This document shows positions 36,804-45,346 of a DNA stretch of 64,000 bases, one piece after another. This DNA comes from an uncultured Cohaesibacter sp. (GTDB lineage: Bacteria > Pseudomonadota > Alphaproteobacteria > Rhizobiales > Cohaesibacteraceae): positions 3,017,501 to 3,081,500 of the forward strand of contig NZ_OY762905.1 in assembly GCF_963666525.1 (NCBI RefSeq), written 5' to 3'. A model generated the notes under the pieces. That model did no database searches and had not been told where the DNA came from. It worked only from the letters and a program-made list of their open reading frames with translations. Made by a program: the position numbers and the translations under genes. Position 1 is the first letter of the stretch; every line of letters begins with the position of its first letter.

Positions 36804-36860
36804 CCGGGCCCTGTCGGCAAAGGTCACCAAGGTGATCACCCGACAGGGCCCGGTTTATTT
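36804..36860 (+). terminator. Long terminator hairpin after the second Tct cassette
   Basis: A 14-bp perfect stem, CCGGGCCCTGTCGG (36804-36817) with CCGACAGGGCCCGG (36840-36853), encloses a second hairpin (GGTCACC-AA-GGTGATC) and is followed by TTTATTTT. It is among the strongest intrinsic terminators in the window. Confidence 0.88.
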
Positions 36861-37471
36861 TGGCGATGTATGGGGTGTTGCGATGCCGTTGCGCCATTTT
36901 CGACATATGCCGTCGCGACAGGCTTTGCCGAGGCCCCATTTCTCCATTTTTGCGGCCTAGGTGATCGATGCGCAGCCCAAACACCGTGGGCACTCCCGGC
37001 GACATTCACGCCGGGGAGAGGACATCCCAGCAGAACAAGGTGACCGTGTTCCTCGACCAGCAGATCGACTGATGAGCGCGCGTCGTCTGCGGCTTCAACT
37101 GCTTCCTCACCCGACTGAACCATCAGCTATTTGATGACTTGAGACGTAGAGCTGTTGCATGAATTATATTCGCTTGGCTGAATATAATTGTGCCGTTATA
37201 TAAGTGTTTCCCGTCTTTTGTATCGTGAAGAGCCAGGAGTAATTGTTGATTCGAGGCTGTATTACTGTTCAGTCGCCATGCGACAATGTATTTGTCTGAT
37301 TTCAGGAAATAATTTTCATGGAAAAATTTCGATAATTTCGAGAAAAATTTATAATTAAAAATGATTTAAATTGATGGCTGTGTATAGATATTTCACGTAT
37401 CGAGTTAATTGTTTTTTATGTACACAAGTATAGATTGTTGATGTCGATCAAACTTTCTGGGGTTAACGGCA
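36861..37471. other. Gene-free region with a sharp base-composition change
   Basis: About 610 bases without a convincing gene. The first part (to about 37140) is GC-rich with no recognisable protein in any frame and may be gene debris; the rest is strongly AT-rich up to the histidine kinase gene. It contains the inverted repeat at 37162-37189. Confidence 0.5.
37162..37189. promoter_or_regulatory. Perfect inverted repeat upstream of the phosphorelay operon
   Basis: AATTATATTC (37162-37171) and GAATATAATT (37180-37189), 10-base arms around 8 bases. AT-rich and without a T tract, it looks like a protein-binding site rather than a terminator. It lies 280 bases upstream of the kinase start. Confidence 0.45.
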
Positions 37472-39829
37472 ATGGTCTATTCAAATAGTCGAAAGGAATA
37501 CCGAAGGAGTATTTCTACGCCTTTTTTGATCATTGCTGTGGGGCTGGTGCTGGCTACGTCCATCCTGGTTGGCTTCTGGCAGATTTGGAAGAATGAGGAA
37601 ACCAACATCGCCCATGAAGACGAGCGGCTGAATTTCGTTCTCCAACGCGTCATGAAAGATTTGTCGACGGTTGTCGAGGACACCGCCCGCAACGTCGTGA
37701 TGTTGGCCGGAACGCCGCCGATCCAGGGTATATTGACCGCTCGCAGGAATAATTCGGTTGCCGAGATCGCCCGGATTGAAGAGGCTATCTGGAAAGACCG
37801 TCTGGCCCAGATCTTTCTTTCGCTGGCAGAAAGCAACCGCAACCTGTTGCAGGTCCGTCTGATCAGTCTGGACGGGAAGGAGGCCATCCGGGTCAACCGG
37901 ACCGGCGATAAGGTCGAGCGTGTCACCCCCCAAGAGCTGCAAGACAAAGGTCGGTATGACTATGTGCGGCAGACCCTTGGCACTGCAAGGGGCAAGATCA
38001 AGTATTTCGGTATCGACTACAATCGCGAGCATGGAGAAATCGAGGAACCGCGTGTGTTTGTCATGCGTGTGGCAACGATGGCATTTGGCAAGAATGACGA
38101 ACCGCTTGGGATCATCGTTATCAACATCGACATGAGCCGTGTCATTGCCAAGATGAAGGGGACGGTCCGCTCACCCAAGCAGCTTCTGCTGATAAACGAA
38201 AAGGGCACCTACTTGACGATGCCCGAGAGTGACACCTCGGAAGCCGAGATCCAGGCGCGCCTGCAGGCCTTCCGGACCAGTTATCCGGATCTGGCTGCCC
38301 GTCTCGACAAGGGCTGGCGCGGTGGTGACAATGAAACCGTCCGTATCAGCAATCAAAGCTTCATTGCACGCATCGGTCAAATGCGCTTCGACTGGTCTGA
38401 TCCGTCGCACTATCTGCTCGCCGTCACCATGACGCCAATGAAGGAGCTTTTGGCACAGAACCGGGAGATGCAGAAGCAGGTCATCCTGTTCACGGCCTTG
38501 CTGGCGCTGATCGGCGCCAATGTTGCCTATATGCTCACCCGCCATTTCATCAAGCCGCTGCAATTGCTGACCGATGCGGCGCGCCAGCTTTCCAGAGGCG
38601 CGACTGTGGACAGCCTGAAGGTGGACGGGCGCGACCGCCCCGATGAAATCGGTGTGCTGCTGCGCTCTGTCTATGAGATGGCGTCCAATCTGGAAGAGAA
38701 GCAGAAAAGCATGCGGGCGATTCTGACAACCGCTCAGAACCCCATCCTGATGATCAGCCAAAGAGGAATCATCCAGCATGTCAATGATGCAACGGAACAA
38801 CTGTTTGGCTATTCGCGCGAGGAAATGGTCGGCCAGAATATCTCCATGCTCATGAACGAACATGACAGAAAGCATCACGACGGCTACTTGCAACGCCCGT
38901 CCCTTTCCAGACCGGGCAAGATTCTGGATGGAGGACGGGAAGTACAGGCCATGCGCAAGGACGGCACGAGTGTCCCGATCCATCTGGCTGTCAGCAAGCT
39001 TCATATCAAGAATGAGCTCTTCTTCACCGGCATCATGACCGATCTCACCGAGTTGAAGAAGGTCGACAAGATGAAAAGCGAGTTTGTCTCAACGGTAAGC
39101 CATGAGTTGCGCACCCCGCTGACATCGATCAAGGGCGCGTTGGGGCTGTTGCGCAGCACCTCGGGGGATGCTTTGCCGGAGAGCGGCATGAAAATGCTCG
39201 ACATCGCCTATGCCAACTGCGAACGGCTTTCGGTGCTGATCAATGACATTCTGGATATGGAAAAGATCGAGGCAGGCAAGTTGACCTATGCCTTCGCCCT
39301 GTTCGATCTGGTGCCTTTCCTTGCCGAGGTCATCGAAACCAACCGCGCCTATGCCGAACAGGCCAGAGTGTCCTTCGTCTTTACAAGGCCGTCGGATCCG
39401 ATCGTCCTTTTTGCCGACCGGTGTCGGCTGGAACAGGTGGTGACCAATGTGCTCTCCAACGCAGTGAAATATTCACCCGACGGAGCGCAGGTCGAGGTCT
39501 CCGCCTGTGTCGAGGAGAGCAAGGTGCGGATTGCCGTCCGGGACCATGGCGAAGGCATACCGGAAGACTTCCACGACAAGATTTTCGGAAAATTCGCCCA
39601 GGCTGACTCTTCTGATACCCGCACCAGAGGAGGAACCGGCCTCGGGCTGGCCATATCGCGCGAAATCATCAAGGCGCACAGCGGCCAGATCGAGTTTGAA
39701 ACCGCAGCGGGTGAAGGCACAACCTTCTTCATTACCCTGGATATCGCACCCGAAGACCAATCCTTCAACAGGGCGCAGCCCCCCGGTTTTCTGGCTGAAC
39801 AGCTGGAAAACACGCGCCATATTGCATAG
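37472..39829 (+). CDS. Membrane sensor histidine kinase with HAMP and PAS domains
   Basis: A 785-aa kinase. Membrane helix 1 is at about residues 17-40, a large periplasmic sensor domain follows to about 330, helix 2 is near 335-355, then HAMP, a PAS domain (about 410-530), HisKA with phospho-acceptor His544 in SHELRTP, and HATPase with N box NVLSNAVKYS, G1 DHGEG and G2 GGTGLGLAIS. The PAS resembles the FixL type (SMLMNEHDRKHHDGYL) but the FixL heme-ligand region DPHIIG reads RPGKILDGG here, so heme binding is unlikely. It heads an operon with a receiver, an Hpt protein and a receiver-PAS protein. The signal is unknown. Confidence 0.92.
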   Translation: MVYSNSRKEYRRSISTPFLIIAVGLVLATSILVGFWQIWKNEETNIAHEDERLNFVLQRVMKDLSTVVEDTARNVVMLAGTPPIQGILTARRNNSVAEIARIEEAIWKDRLAQIFLSLAESNRNLLQVRLISLDGKEAIRVNRTGDKVERVTPQELQDKGRYDYVRQTLGTARGKIKYFGIDYNREHGEIEEPRVFVMRVATMAFGKNDEPLGIIVINIDMSRVIAKMKGTVRSPKQLLLINEKGTYLTMPESDTSEAEIQARLQAFRTSYPDLAARLDKGWRGGDNETVRISNQSFIARIGQMRFDWSDPSHYLLAVTMTPMKELLAQNREMQKQVILFTALLALIGANVAYMLTRHFIKPLQLLTDAARQLSRGATVDSLKVDGRDRPDEIGVLLRSVYEMASNLEEKQKSMRAILTTAQNPILMISQRGIIQHVNDATEQLFGYSREEMVGQNISMLMNEHDRKHHDGYLQRPSLSRPGKILDGGREVQAMRKDGTSVPIHLAVSKLHIKNELFFTGIMTDLTELKKVDKMKSEFVSTVSHELRTPLTSIKGALGLLRSTSGDALPESGMKMLDIAYANCERLSVLINDILDMEKIEAGKLTYAFALFDLVPFLAEVIETNRAYAEQARVSFVFTRPSDPIVLFADRCRLEQVVTNVLSNAVKYSPDGAQVEVSACVEESKVRIAVRDHGEGIPEDFHDKIFGKFAQADSSDTRTRGGTGLGLAISREIIKAHSGQIEFETAAGEGTTFFITLDIAPEDQSFNRAQPPGFLAEQLENTRHIA

Positions 39830-39838
39830 GAGACACCC

Positions 39839-40255
39839 ATGACCAAGGCTCTCGAACGGATCACATATGTAGAGGATGATCAGGACATTCGCGCCATCGC
39901 CGAACTCGCTCTAGGCGCGCTCGGCGGGTATCAGCTCGACATGTGCGAGAATGGCAAGGTTGCTCTGGAACGGGTCCCGGTTTTCTGCCCCGACCTCATC
40001 CTGCTCGACGTGATGATGCCGATCATGGATGGCACCGAAACGCTGCGGACGCTCAAAAGCACGCCGGAGCTTGCAGACATTCCCGTTGTTTTCATGACAG
40101 CCAAAGCCCAGCGCCATGAAGTGCAGGGCTACAAGGATAGTGGCGCTGTTGATGTCATTGCCAAGCCGTTTGACCCGACCGATCTGCCAGCGCGCGTGAT
40201 GAAGATCTGGGAAATCTACGGTCGTGACCGTCGGATCGGGGGAGAGCTGTCATGA
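39839..40255 (+). CDS. Single-domain response regulator (CheY-like)
   Basis: A 138-aa receiver without output domain. The acidic pair is at residues 13-14, the phospho-acceptor is Asp57 in LILLDVMMP, and the conserved lysine is in KPFD. It sits between the kinase and Hpt genes, overlapping the latter by 4 bases. It likely works as the intermediate receiver of the phosphorelay. Confidence 0.92.
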   Translation: MTKALERITYVEDDQDIRAIAELALGALGGYQLDMCENGKVALERVPVFCPDLILLDVMMPIMDGTETLRTLKSTPELADIPVVFMTAKAQRHEVQGYKDSGAVDVIAKPFDPTDLPARVMKIWEIYGRDRRIGGELS

Positions 40256-40680
40256 TCGAACAGTTGAGAGCACTCATTGCCCGTCATTGCGAGACCCTGA
40301 GGCACGAGCTGGTGGAGATCGAGCGCAGCGTTGACACCTTGTGTCAGGATCCGGAAGGCTCCGCCGAGCTGATAAGCCACGCCATCGCCCGAAGCCACAA
40401 GCTGAAGGGCGGAAGCGGAACCATCGGTTTCAAGGATATCAGCGCCTCCGCGGCGCGGCTGGAGCGACTGCTCAAGATGTCGCTGGAAATCTCGGGCCCG
40501 GTGCCAAGGGAAATTCTGGGAGAAATCACGAAGGAGAAAGAGGCACTCGCCGATCTGATCGGAGCTGTTCGCCCCGAACAATCGGGTCTCTTTGATGTGC
40601 AACTGCCGACGAAACCGTCTTCCAGCCCGAATGGGCTTGCAGGCGCCAACGGCCATACCGAGTTGAGGAGTGTGTCTTAA
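40252..40680 (+). CDS. Hpt-domain phosphotransfer protein
   Basis: A 142-aa helical protein with the phosphotransfer motif SHKLKGGSGTIGF, phospho-acceptor His49. It overlaps the preceding receiver gene (ATGA) and the following one (TAATG), so all three are coupled. It should shuttle phosphate between the two receivers encoded either side of it. Confidence 0.88.
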   Translation: MIEQLRALIARHCETLRHELVEIERSVDTLCQDPEGSAELISHAIARSHKLKGGSGTIGFKDISASAARLERLLKMSLEISGPVPREILGEITKEKEALADLIGAVRPEQSGLFDVQLPTKPSSSPNGLAGANGHTELRSVS

Positions 40681-41933
40681 TGCATAATCTGATGTCGGAA
40701 AGCCCTCCGTGCAATTCAAGGGTCCAGCCTTTGAGAGACAAGCCCAAGGTTCTCATCGTGGATGATGACCGGGACCTGCTCGACATGATCGGGTTGTTCA
40801 TCGAAATCGAAGGCTACGAGACCGAACTGGTGGTCGATGGCGAATTGGCGCTCGAAGCCATTCAGAAGGACCCGCCGGACCTGATGATCCTTGATCTGGT
40901 GATGCCAGGCATGGGCGGTTTCGAGGTCCTCTCGAGGCTGAAGAAGCTCATGCCTTCGCTTAACCTGCCGGTTGTCATGGTGACGGCGCAGGAGGAAAAC
41001 GCCCTGCGCGTCGAAGCCCTGCAATGCGGTGTCGTGGACTATATTCAGAAACCTGTGGATTTTGCCGTGCTCAGCGCACGCATCCGTTCGGCCCTCATGG
41101 AACGCAGGATCCAGCGCAAGCTCGCCGAAGCCAATGCCCGGCTCGAGGCCATCGTGGCGACAAGGACGCGGCAGCTGGAAGTCAAGAACGAGTATCTGAC
41201 AGCCGTGCTGGACAACGCGCGCGACGGCATCATCGGATGTGATGAAAGCGGACTGCCGTCGATCTTCAACAAGAAGGCCAGCGAAATGCTTGGCATCGAG
41301 AATTCACTGAGCATGCTGATGCCCTATCTCAAGACCAACGAGATGTTCGAGGCAGACGGCGCAACGCCTCTGGATTCGCGCTCCAATCCGCTGCAACTGG
41401 CGTTCGACAATGACGGGCTGGAAGAGTCGGACATTGTCATTGAGCGTTTCGGAGCCAAGCCACGGATTGTGAACACCACAGGCAGCGCCATCCGCGATCA
41501 GGAAGGGCACAAGATAGGCGCTGTCATTTCACTCAGGGACGTGACCGAACATCACAAGCTGGAAAACAAGATCGGCCATCTGCGCCAACGCTATGAAAAG
41601 TTGCTCGACAGTGTCCCGATGCCGCTGCACATAACTGATGAGCGGGGCTGCATTCTTGAGGTCAACGAGCTGTGGCTGGAGGCTTTCGGCTATTCGCTGA
41701 GGGAAGTGCAGGGGTCGCATCTGGGCAATTATCTGACCACCGAATTCAAGCATCTGGCTGCCGAAAGTGTACGTGCAGCGATGATCAACATGGGACATAC
41801 AAAGGATGTCAAATGCAAGATCAAACATGCCGACGGGCGCATCCTGGAGGCAACGCTCGTCAGTCAGGCGGTCTATGACGGCAAAGGGGAGCTTAACCAG
41901 ATCGTTGAATATATCACCGATCTGCAAGAGTGA
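40680..41933 (+). CDS. Response regulator with receiver and two PAS domains
   Basis: A 417-aa protein. The receiver spans about residues 22-140 with Asp72 in LMILDLVMP, then a short coiled coil (about 140-170) and two PAS domains (about 172-290 and 300-415). It has no DNA-binding, GGDEF, EAL or kinase domain, so the output is probably protein-protein. It is the last gene of the operon and converges on pxpA. Confidence 0.88.
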   Translation: MHNLMSESPPCNSRVQPLRDKPKVLIVDDDRDLLDMIGLFIEIEGYETELVVDGELALEAIQKDPPDLMILDLVMPGMGGFEVLSRLKKLMPSLNLPVVMVTAQEENALRVEALQCGVVDYIQKPVDFAVLSARIRSALMERRIQRKLAEANARLEAIVATRTRQLEVKNEYLTAVLDNARDGIIGCDESGLPSIFNKKASEMLGIENSLSMLMPYLKTNEMFEADGATPLDSRSNPLQLAFDNDGLEESDIVIERFGAKPRIVNTTGSAIRDQEGHKIGAVISLRDVTEHHKLENKIGHLRQRYEKLLDSVPMPLHITDERGCILEVNELWLEAFGYSLREVQGSHLGNYLTTEFKHLAAESVRAAMINMGHTKDVKCKIKHADGRILEATLVSQAVYDGKGELNQIVEYITDLQE

Positions 41934-41971
41934 TCACGCCCCCTTCCTGAAGGCATGTTTTGGCGATCCGC

Positions 41972-42736
41972 TCAGACCGTCGCGTAGGGCGCGATCTTGA
42001 AGGATGCATCGGCAATACCCTGCCGGATGGCGTGGGCGAGCTTGAGCGCGTTGGGCGTGTCGCTATGCACCAGAATGGAATCGATCCTGACAGGGATGGC
42101 CTCGCCCGTCGTCAGCTTCAACTTGCCGGTTGAAAGGGTCTCGGCAACCCGGCGCCGGATGTCTTCCGGGTCATGCAGCAGTGCGCCTTCCGTGCCTCTG
42201 GGCGCCAGTCGGCCCGGGGCGCAGTAGCCTCGGTCGGCGAGGAAGGAATAGACCACCTCGATGCCTTCCTCTTCCGCCACGCGGGCGGCTTCGGTATCGG
42301 CGAGCCCGATGAATTTCAACGCCGGGTCGAACGACTTCATGGCCTTGATCAGCACTTTGGCCACATCCGCATCAGCAAAGGAAAGATTGCCCAGAGCGCC
42401 GTGGAAATTGGCGTGGGTGAGCTTCGTGCCGCGATGCTCGGCAATGGCGCCGAGGGCTCCGAGCTGGGTGATGGTCATCAGCTCCAGTTCCCTCAGGGAC
42501 ATTTTCAACATGCGGCGCCCAAAGGCTTCCCGATCCGGATAACCGACATGAGCGCCGACGCGCACGCCATTGTTCTGCGCCAGGGACACGGTTTCATCCA
42601 TGATCGAGGGGTCACCTGCATGGGCGCCACAGGCGATGTTGGCTGAAGTGATCAGGGGCATGAGCTCGGCGTCTGGCGCAATTCGATAGGGGCCGAAGCC
42701 CTCGCCCAGATCCGAGTTGACATCAATGGTAGTCAT
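41972..42736 (-). CDS. pxpA: 5-oxoprolinase subunit A (LamB/YcsF family)
   Basis: A 254-aa protein, the family's usual length, with the characteristic IDVNSDLGEGFG start and SANIACGAHAGDP. PxpA with PxpB and PxpC hydrolyses 5-oxoproline (pyroglutamate) to glutamate using ATP. The ATG chosen gives the family-typical N-terminus; an in-frame extension to 42787 is not used. It lies 208 bases after pxpC, and the gap holds a 10-bp inverted repeat, so it may be partly uncoupled from the rest. Confidence 0.93.
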   Translation of the reverse strand: MTTIDVNSDLGEGFGPYRIAPDAELMPLITSANIACGAHAGDPSIMDETVSLAQNNGVRVGAHVGYPDREAFGRRMLKMSLRELELMTITQLGALGAIAEHRGTKLTHANFHGALGNLSFADADVAKVLIKAMKSFDPALKFIGLADTEAARVAEEEGIEVVYSFLADRGYCAPGRLAPRGTEGALLHDPEDIRRRVAETLSTGKLKLTTGEAIPVRIDSILVHSDTPNALKLAHAIRQGIADASFKIAPYATV

Positions 42737-42875
42737 GGCGTTGTTCCCGACATTATGGTTGGACCGTGTCGCATCTTGTGGCGGCAAGGCCAGGCTGGCA
42801 GGTGGTCAGTCTAGTCCGTTTGACCTTCGGATGCACCGTCTTGCGTGTGCCCTAAGGCTGGCTTTTGAAAAAGAT

Positions 42876-42927
42876 GTTCGCTCCACGGAACGAGACGTTA
42901 CCGGGCAACTGGCACCATGGAGCGAAC
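42876..42927. repeat. Inverted repeat between pxpC and pxpA
   Basis: GTTCGCTCCA (42876-42885) and TGGAGCGAAC (42918-42927), perfect 10-base arms 32 bases apart. It may form a hairpin in the pxpBCA message or be a regulatory site. No T tract. Confidence 0.45.
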
Positions 42928-42944
42928 GGCCCCAAGCAGGGAGG

Positions 42945-43919
42945 CTAGGGGCTGGCTTGCAGATGAGAGGTGGCATTCTTGCGAATGGCCTCAATCATCT
43001 TCAGTCTATGTTGGCGAACTTCTTTGGCCTGCTCAAGGGTGCAGGCGACAAACCGCACGCTGCTGCCGAGCCTTGCCTGTGCCAGCAGTGGCAGATCGTC
43101 TGCAATGACCACGCCGAGCTTTGGGTAGCCACCCGCCGTGTTGGCGTCCGCGAGCTGGATCACCGGTTTTCCCGAGGCGGGAAGCTGGATGGTGCCAGGC
43201 AGAATGCCATGGGAGAGCAGCTCCAAATGCTGTTTCGGCTTGATCTCGCTGCCTTCCAGCCGATAGCCGATGCGGTTGCTGTCTTTCGAGATCGTCCAGT
43301 TGGAGCTGATGAAAAGGGCCTGATTATCGCTGTCGTAATTGCCCCATTCTGCGGCCGGAATGAAACGCAGCGGCAATGGCGAGGCAGGGATGTCGAACAG
43401 CGTTGGCCAATGCTTCGGTCCAAGGCCGAAAGCCAGAGAATGAGCGGGATCCGATTTTGCAAGCGACGTAAGACGATCGCCCCTGATGAGTGCGCGGCCC
43501 TCTAGACCACCAAAGCCGCCCTTGAGGTCGGTGGAACGGGAACCCAGGACGCAGGGCACGTCAAGTCCGCCACGGAAGGCCAGAATGCTGCGCATGCCGC
43601 TTGTGCTGAAGCCCATCTTGAGGATCTGGCCTTGCTGAAGGGTCTGCACCCACCAGCGCGGCAGGGGCTTGCCATCAAGCGTGGCTTTGCAGTCCGCCCC
43701 GGCAAGGCAGATGTCGACCGGCTCCATAATCCGGCATTCAAAACCGCCAAGGGTGATTTCAATTGCGGCCGCAGTCGCGTCGTTGCCGAGCATCGCGTTG
43801 GCAACGTCGAGGGCTAGGCTGTCCATGGCGCCGCTGTGACCGACGCCCAGCGAACCAAGGCCGGAGCGGCCCAGATCCTGGATGGTGGCCAGCAAACCTG
43901 GCGAGAGTATCTCGATCAT
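42945..43919 (-). CDS. pxpC: 5-oxoprolinase subunit C (biotin-dependent carboxyltransferase fold, KipA family)
   Basis: A 324-aa protein with the family opening IEILSPGLLATIQDLGR and the motifs GHSGAMD and ADANTAGGYPKLG. It overlaps the pxpB gene by 4 bases. PxpB and PxpC form the complex that acts with PxpA on 5-oxoproline; relatives work in allophanate-type carboxylation. Context with pxpA supports the oxoprolinase role. Confidence 0.93.
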   Translation of the reverse strand: MIEILSPGLLATIQDLGRSGLGSLGVGHSGAMDSLALDVANAMLGNDATAAAIEITLGGFECRIMEPVDICLAGADCKATLDGKPLPRWWVQTLQQGQILKMGFSTSGMRSILAFRGGLDVPCVLGSRSTDLKGGFGGLEGRALIRGDRLTSLAKSDPAHSLAFGLGPKHWPTLFDIPASPLPLRFIPAAEWGNYDSDNQALFISSNWTISKDSNRIGYRLEGSEIKPKQHLELLSHGILPGTIQLPASGKPVIQLADANTAGGYPKLGVVIADDLPLLAQARLGSSVRFVACTLEQAKEVRQHRLKMIEAIRKNATSHLQASP

Positions 43920-44590
43920 GCCTTTATGTCCTGCACGATGAACCGGATGCTGTCTCCCGGCATGATGAGCGATGGAGCTTCGGCATTCTCATCAAAGAAG
44001 GCAAGATCGGTCTTGCCAATGACGTGCCAGCCGGATGGAGAAGTCTTGGAAATGACACCAGCCTGCGCACCGCCGATCACCACACTGCCTTGCTCGACAC
44101 TCAGCCGGGGCTGGGCACGGCGCGGGGTCGCGAGCTTCGGATCCAGCCCACCCAAGTAGGCAAAACCTGGCTGGCTGCCAAGCGCAAAGGCGATATAGTC
44201 GGGGCCGGAATGAAGGGCAACGGCCTCGTCGACAGAGAGACCGCAACGGGCGGCCAGTTCGGTCAAATCAACGCCGGTGTCACCGCCGTAGACAACCGGG
44301 ATTTCCACGAGCCTGCCGGCGATGTCCTCGGGCCCGGTCTCGTTCCACAGCGCGGCAAGCGTTGCCTTCATGGCGAGCGGATCGTGATCGGGCTTGAGGC
44401 AAACCAGCAGGGAATGCATTCCCAGCACGGTTTCCTTGACGCCATCGAGCTGCGAGCAGGCCTTGTCATAGGCCCAGTAACGTCGCTGAACGGCCAGCAA
44501 CAACGGCCCTTCCGATTGCACCAGCAAGGCAGAAGCCCCCATGTGGGAGATGCTGATGGAAACGACAGGATGAGGCGTAGTCTCTGTCAC
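43916..44590 (-). CDS. pxpB: 5-oxoprolinase subunit B (KipI family)
   Basis: A 224-aa protein of the allophanate hydrolase subunit 1/KipI family, with IPVVYGGDTGVDL, GSQPGFAYLGG and TSPSGWHVIG. It is directly coupled to pxpC. Upstream, a 105-base gap with two hairpins separates it from the RraA gene, so its expression may be partly independent. Confidence 0.93.
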   Translation of the reverse strand: MTETTPHPVVSISISHMGASALLVQSEGPLLLAVQRRYWAYDKACSQLDGVKETVLGMHSLLVCLKPDHDPLAMKATLAALWNETGPEDIAGRLVEIPVVYGGDTGVDLTELAARCGLSVDEAVALHSGPDYIAFALGSQPGFAYLGGLDPKLATPRRAQPRLSVEQGSVVIGGAQAGVISKTSPSGWHVIGKTDLAFFDENAEAPSLIMPGDSIRFIVQDIKA

Positions 44591-44613
44591 GAAGCTTGCT
44601 TTCGGGTGATGGG

Positions 44614-44682
44614 GCCATGCTTGGCATGGCGCCGGCCACTGTGGAGGGAAGAGGCTCCCCGGATCGCACCTGGGAGGCTCTT
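44614..44682 (-). promoter_or_regulatory. Two hairpins between the RraA and pxpB genes
   Basis: GCCATGC-TTG-GCATGGC (44614-44630) and AAGAGGCTCCC (44649-44659) with GGGAGGCTCTT (44672-44682, one mismatch). Neither has a T tract on the minus strand. They probably mark a processing or attenuation point in the operon. Confidence 0.45.
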
Positions 44683-44695
44683 TCGCACTGGGTTG

Positions 44696-45346
44696 CTATT
44701 TGGCGTAGGCGCCGGTGTAGGTGCCAGCCGCGACAGAGGCGAGAATAGCCTCTTCCTTCTTCTGCTGGGCGCGCGTTGCGGCAAGCAAGGGTTCTGCCTC
44801 ATCCGGAGCAATCGACACGACGCCGTCGGCATCACCAAGGACAATATCGCCCGGATGCACCATCATGCCGCCTATGCTGACCGGAATGTTGATCGCGCCG
44901 GGACCATCCTTGTAAGGGCCAAGGTGAATGAAATCACGCGCAAAGACCGGGAAGTCGTTGCTGGAGATGTTGTCGATGTCGCGGATCGCGCCGTCGATCA
45001 CATAGCCCGCCGCGCCGCGTGACTTGGCGATGGCCACCATGATCTCACCGATCAGGGCGCGGTCGCAATAGCCGCCGCCGTCCACCACGATCACATCACC
45101 TGGCGTGACCATGTCGAGGGCGCGATGAATGAAGCCATTGCTGCCGGGCACGACCTTGACGGTCAGGGCGCGGCCAACCATGACGCCGGAGCGGTGAAAG
45201 GGCTTGATGCCCTTGGCGCCGCGCAACCGGTCGAGATTGTCACTGACATTGGCCACGGCACAGGTGGCAAACTCGGCCATGAGTTGGGTCAGCTTCTCCT
45301 CAGTGGGGGAGGAAACAGAAGGGGCGGTTGCCGCATGAGAGCTCAT
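44696..45346 (-). CDS. RraA-family aldolase-like protein (third copy)
   Basis: A 216-aa RraA-fold protein with GDVIVVDGGG, GEIMVAIA and IRDIDN, and the shared LGPYKDGPGAI. It overlaps the aminotransferase gene by 4 bases. With an aminotransferase directly upstream, it could cleave a 4-hydroxy-2-oxoglutarate-like keto acid made by transamination; this is an inference. It is closer in sequence pattern to catalytic aldolases than to RNase-regulating RraA. Confidence 0.85.
   Translation of the reverse strand: MSSHAATAPSVSSPTEEKLTQLMAEFATCAVANVSDNLDRLRGAKGIKPFHRSGVMVGRALTVKVVPGSNGFIHRALDMVTPGDVIVVDGGGYCDRALIGEIMVAIAKSRGAAGYVIDGAIRDIDNISSNDFPVFARDFIHLGPYKDGPGAINIPVSIGGMMVHPGDIVLGDADGVVSIAPDEAEPLLAATRAQQKKEEAILASVAAGTYTGAYAK

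Noticed and set aside
36836-37123. 95-codon minus-strand ORF after the second Tct cassette
   Set aside because: It overlaps the terminator stem and shows no recognisable domain or ribosome site; treated as non-coding or debris.
43763-45022. 419-codon plus-strand frame over pxpC, pxpB and RraA
   Set aside because: Antisense to three family-assigned genes; no domain recognised.
21658-45346. RraA-family genes as RNase E activity regulators
   Set aside because: All three sit in catabolic operons and keep the Arg-Asp-x2-acid/Ser region of metal-dependent aldolases, so an enzyme role is more likely.
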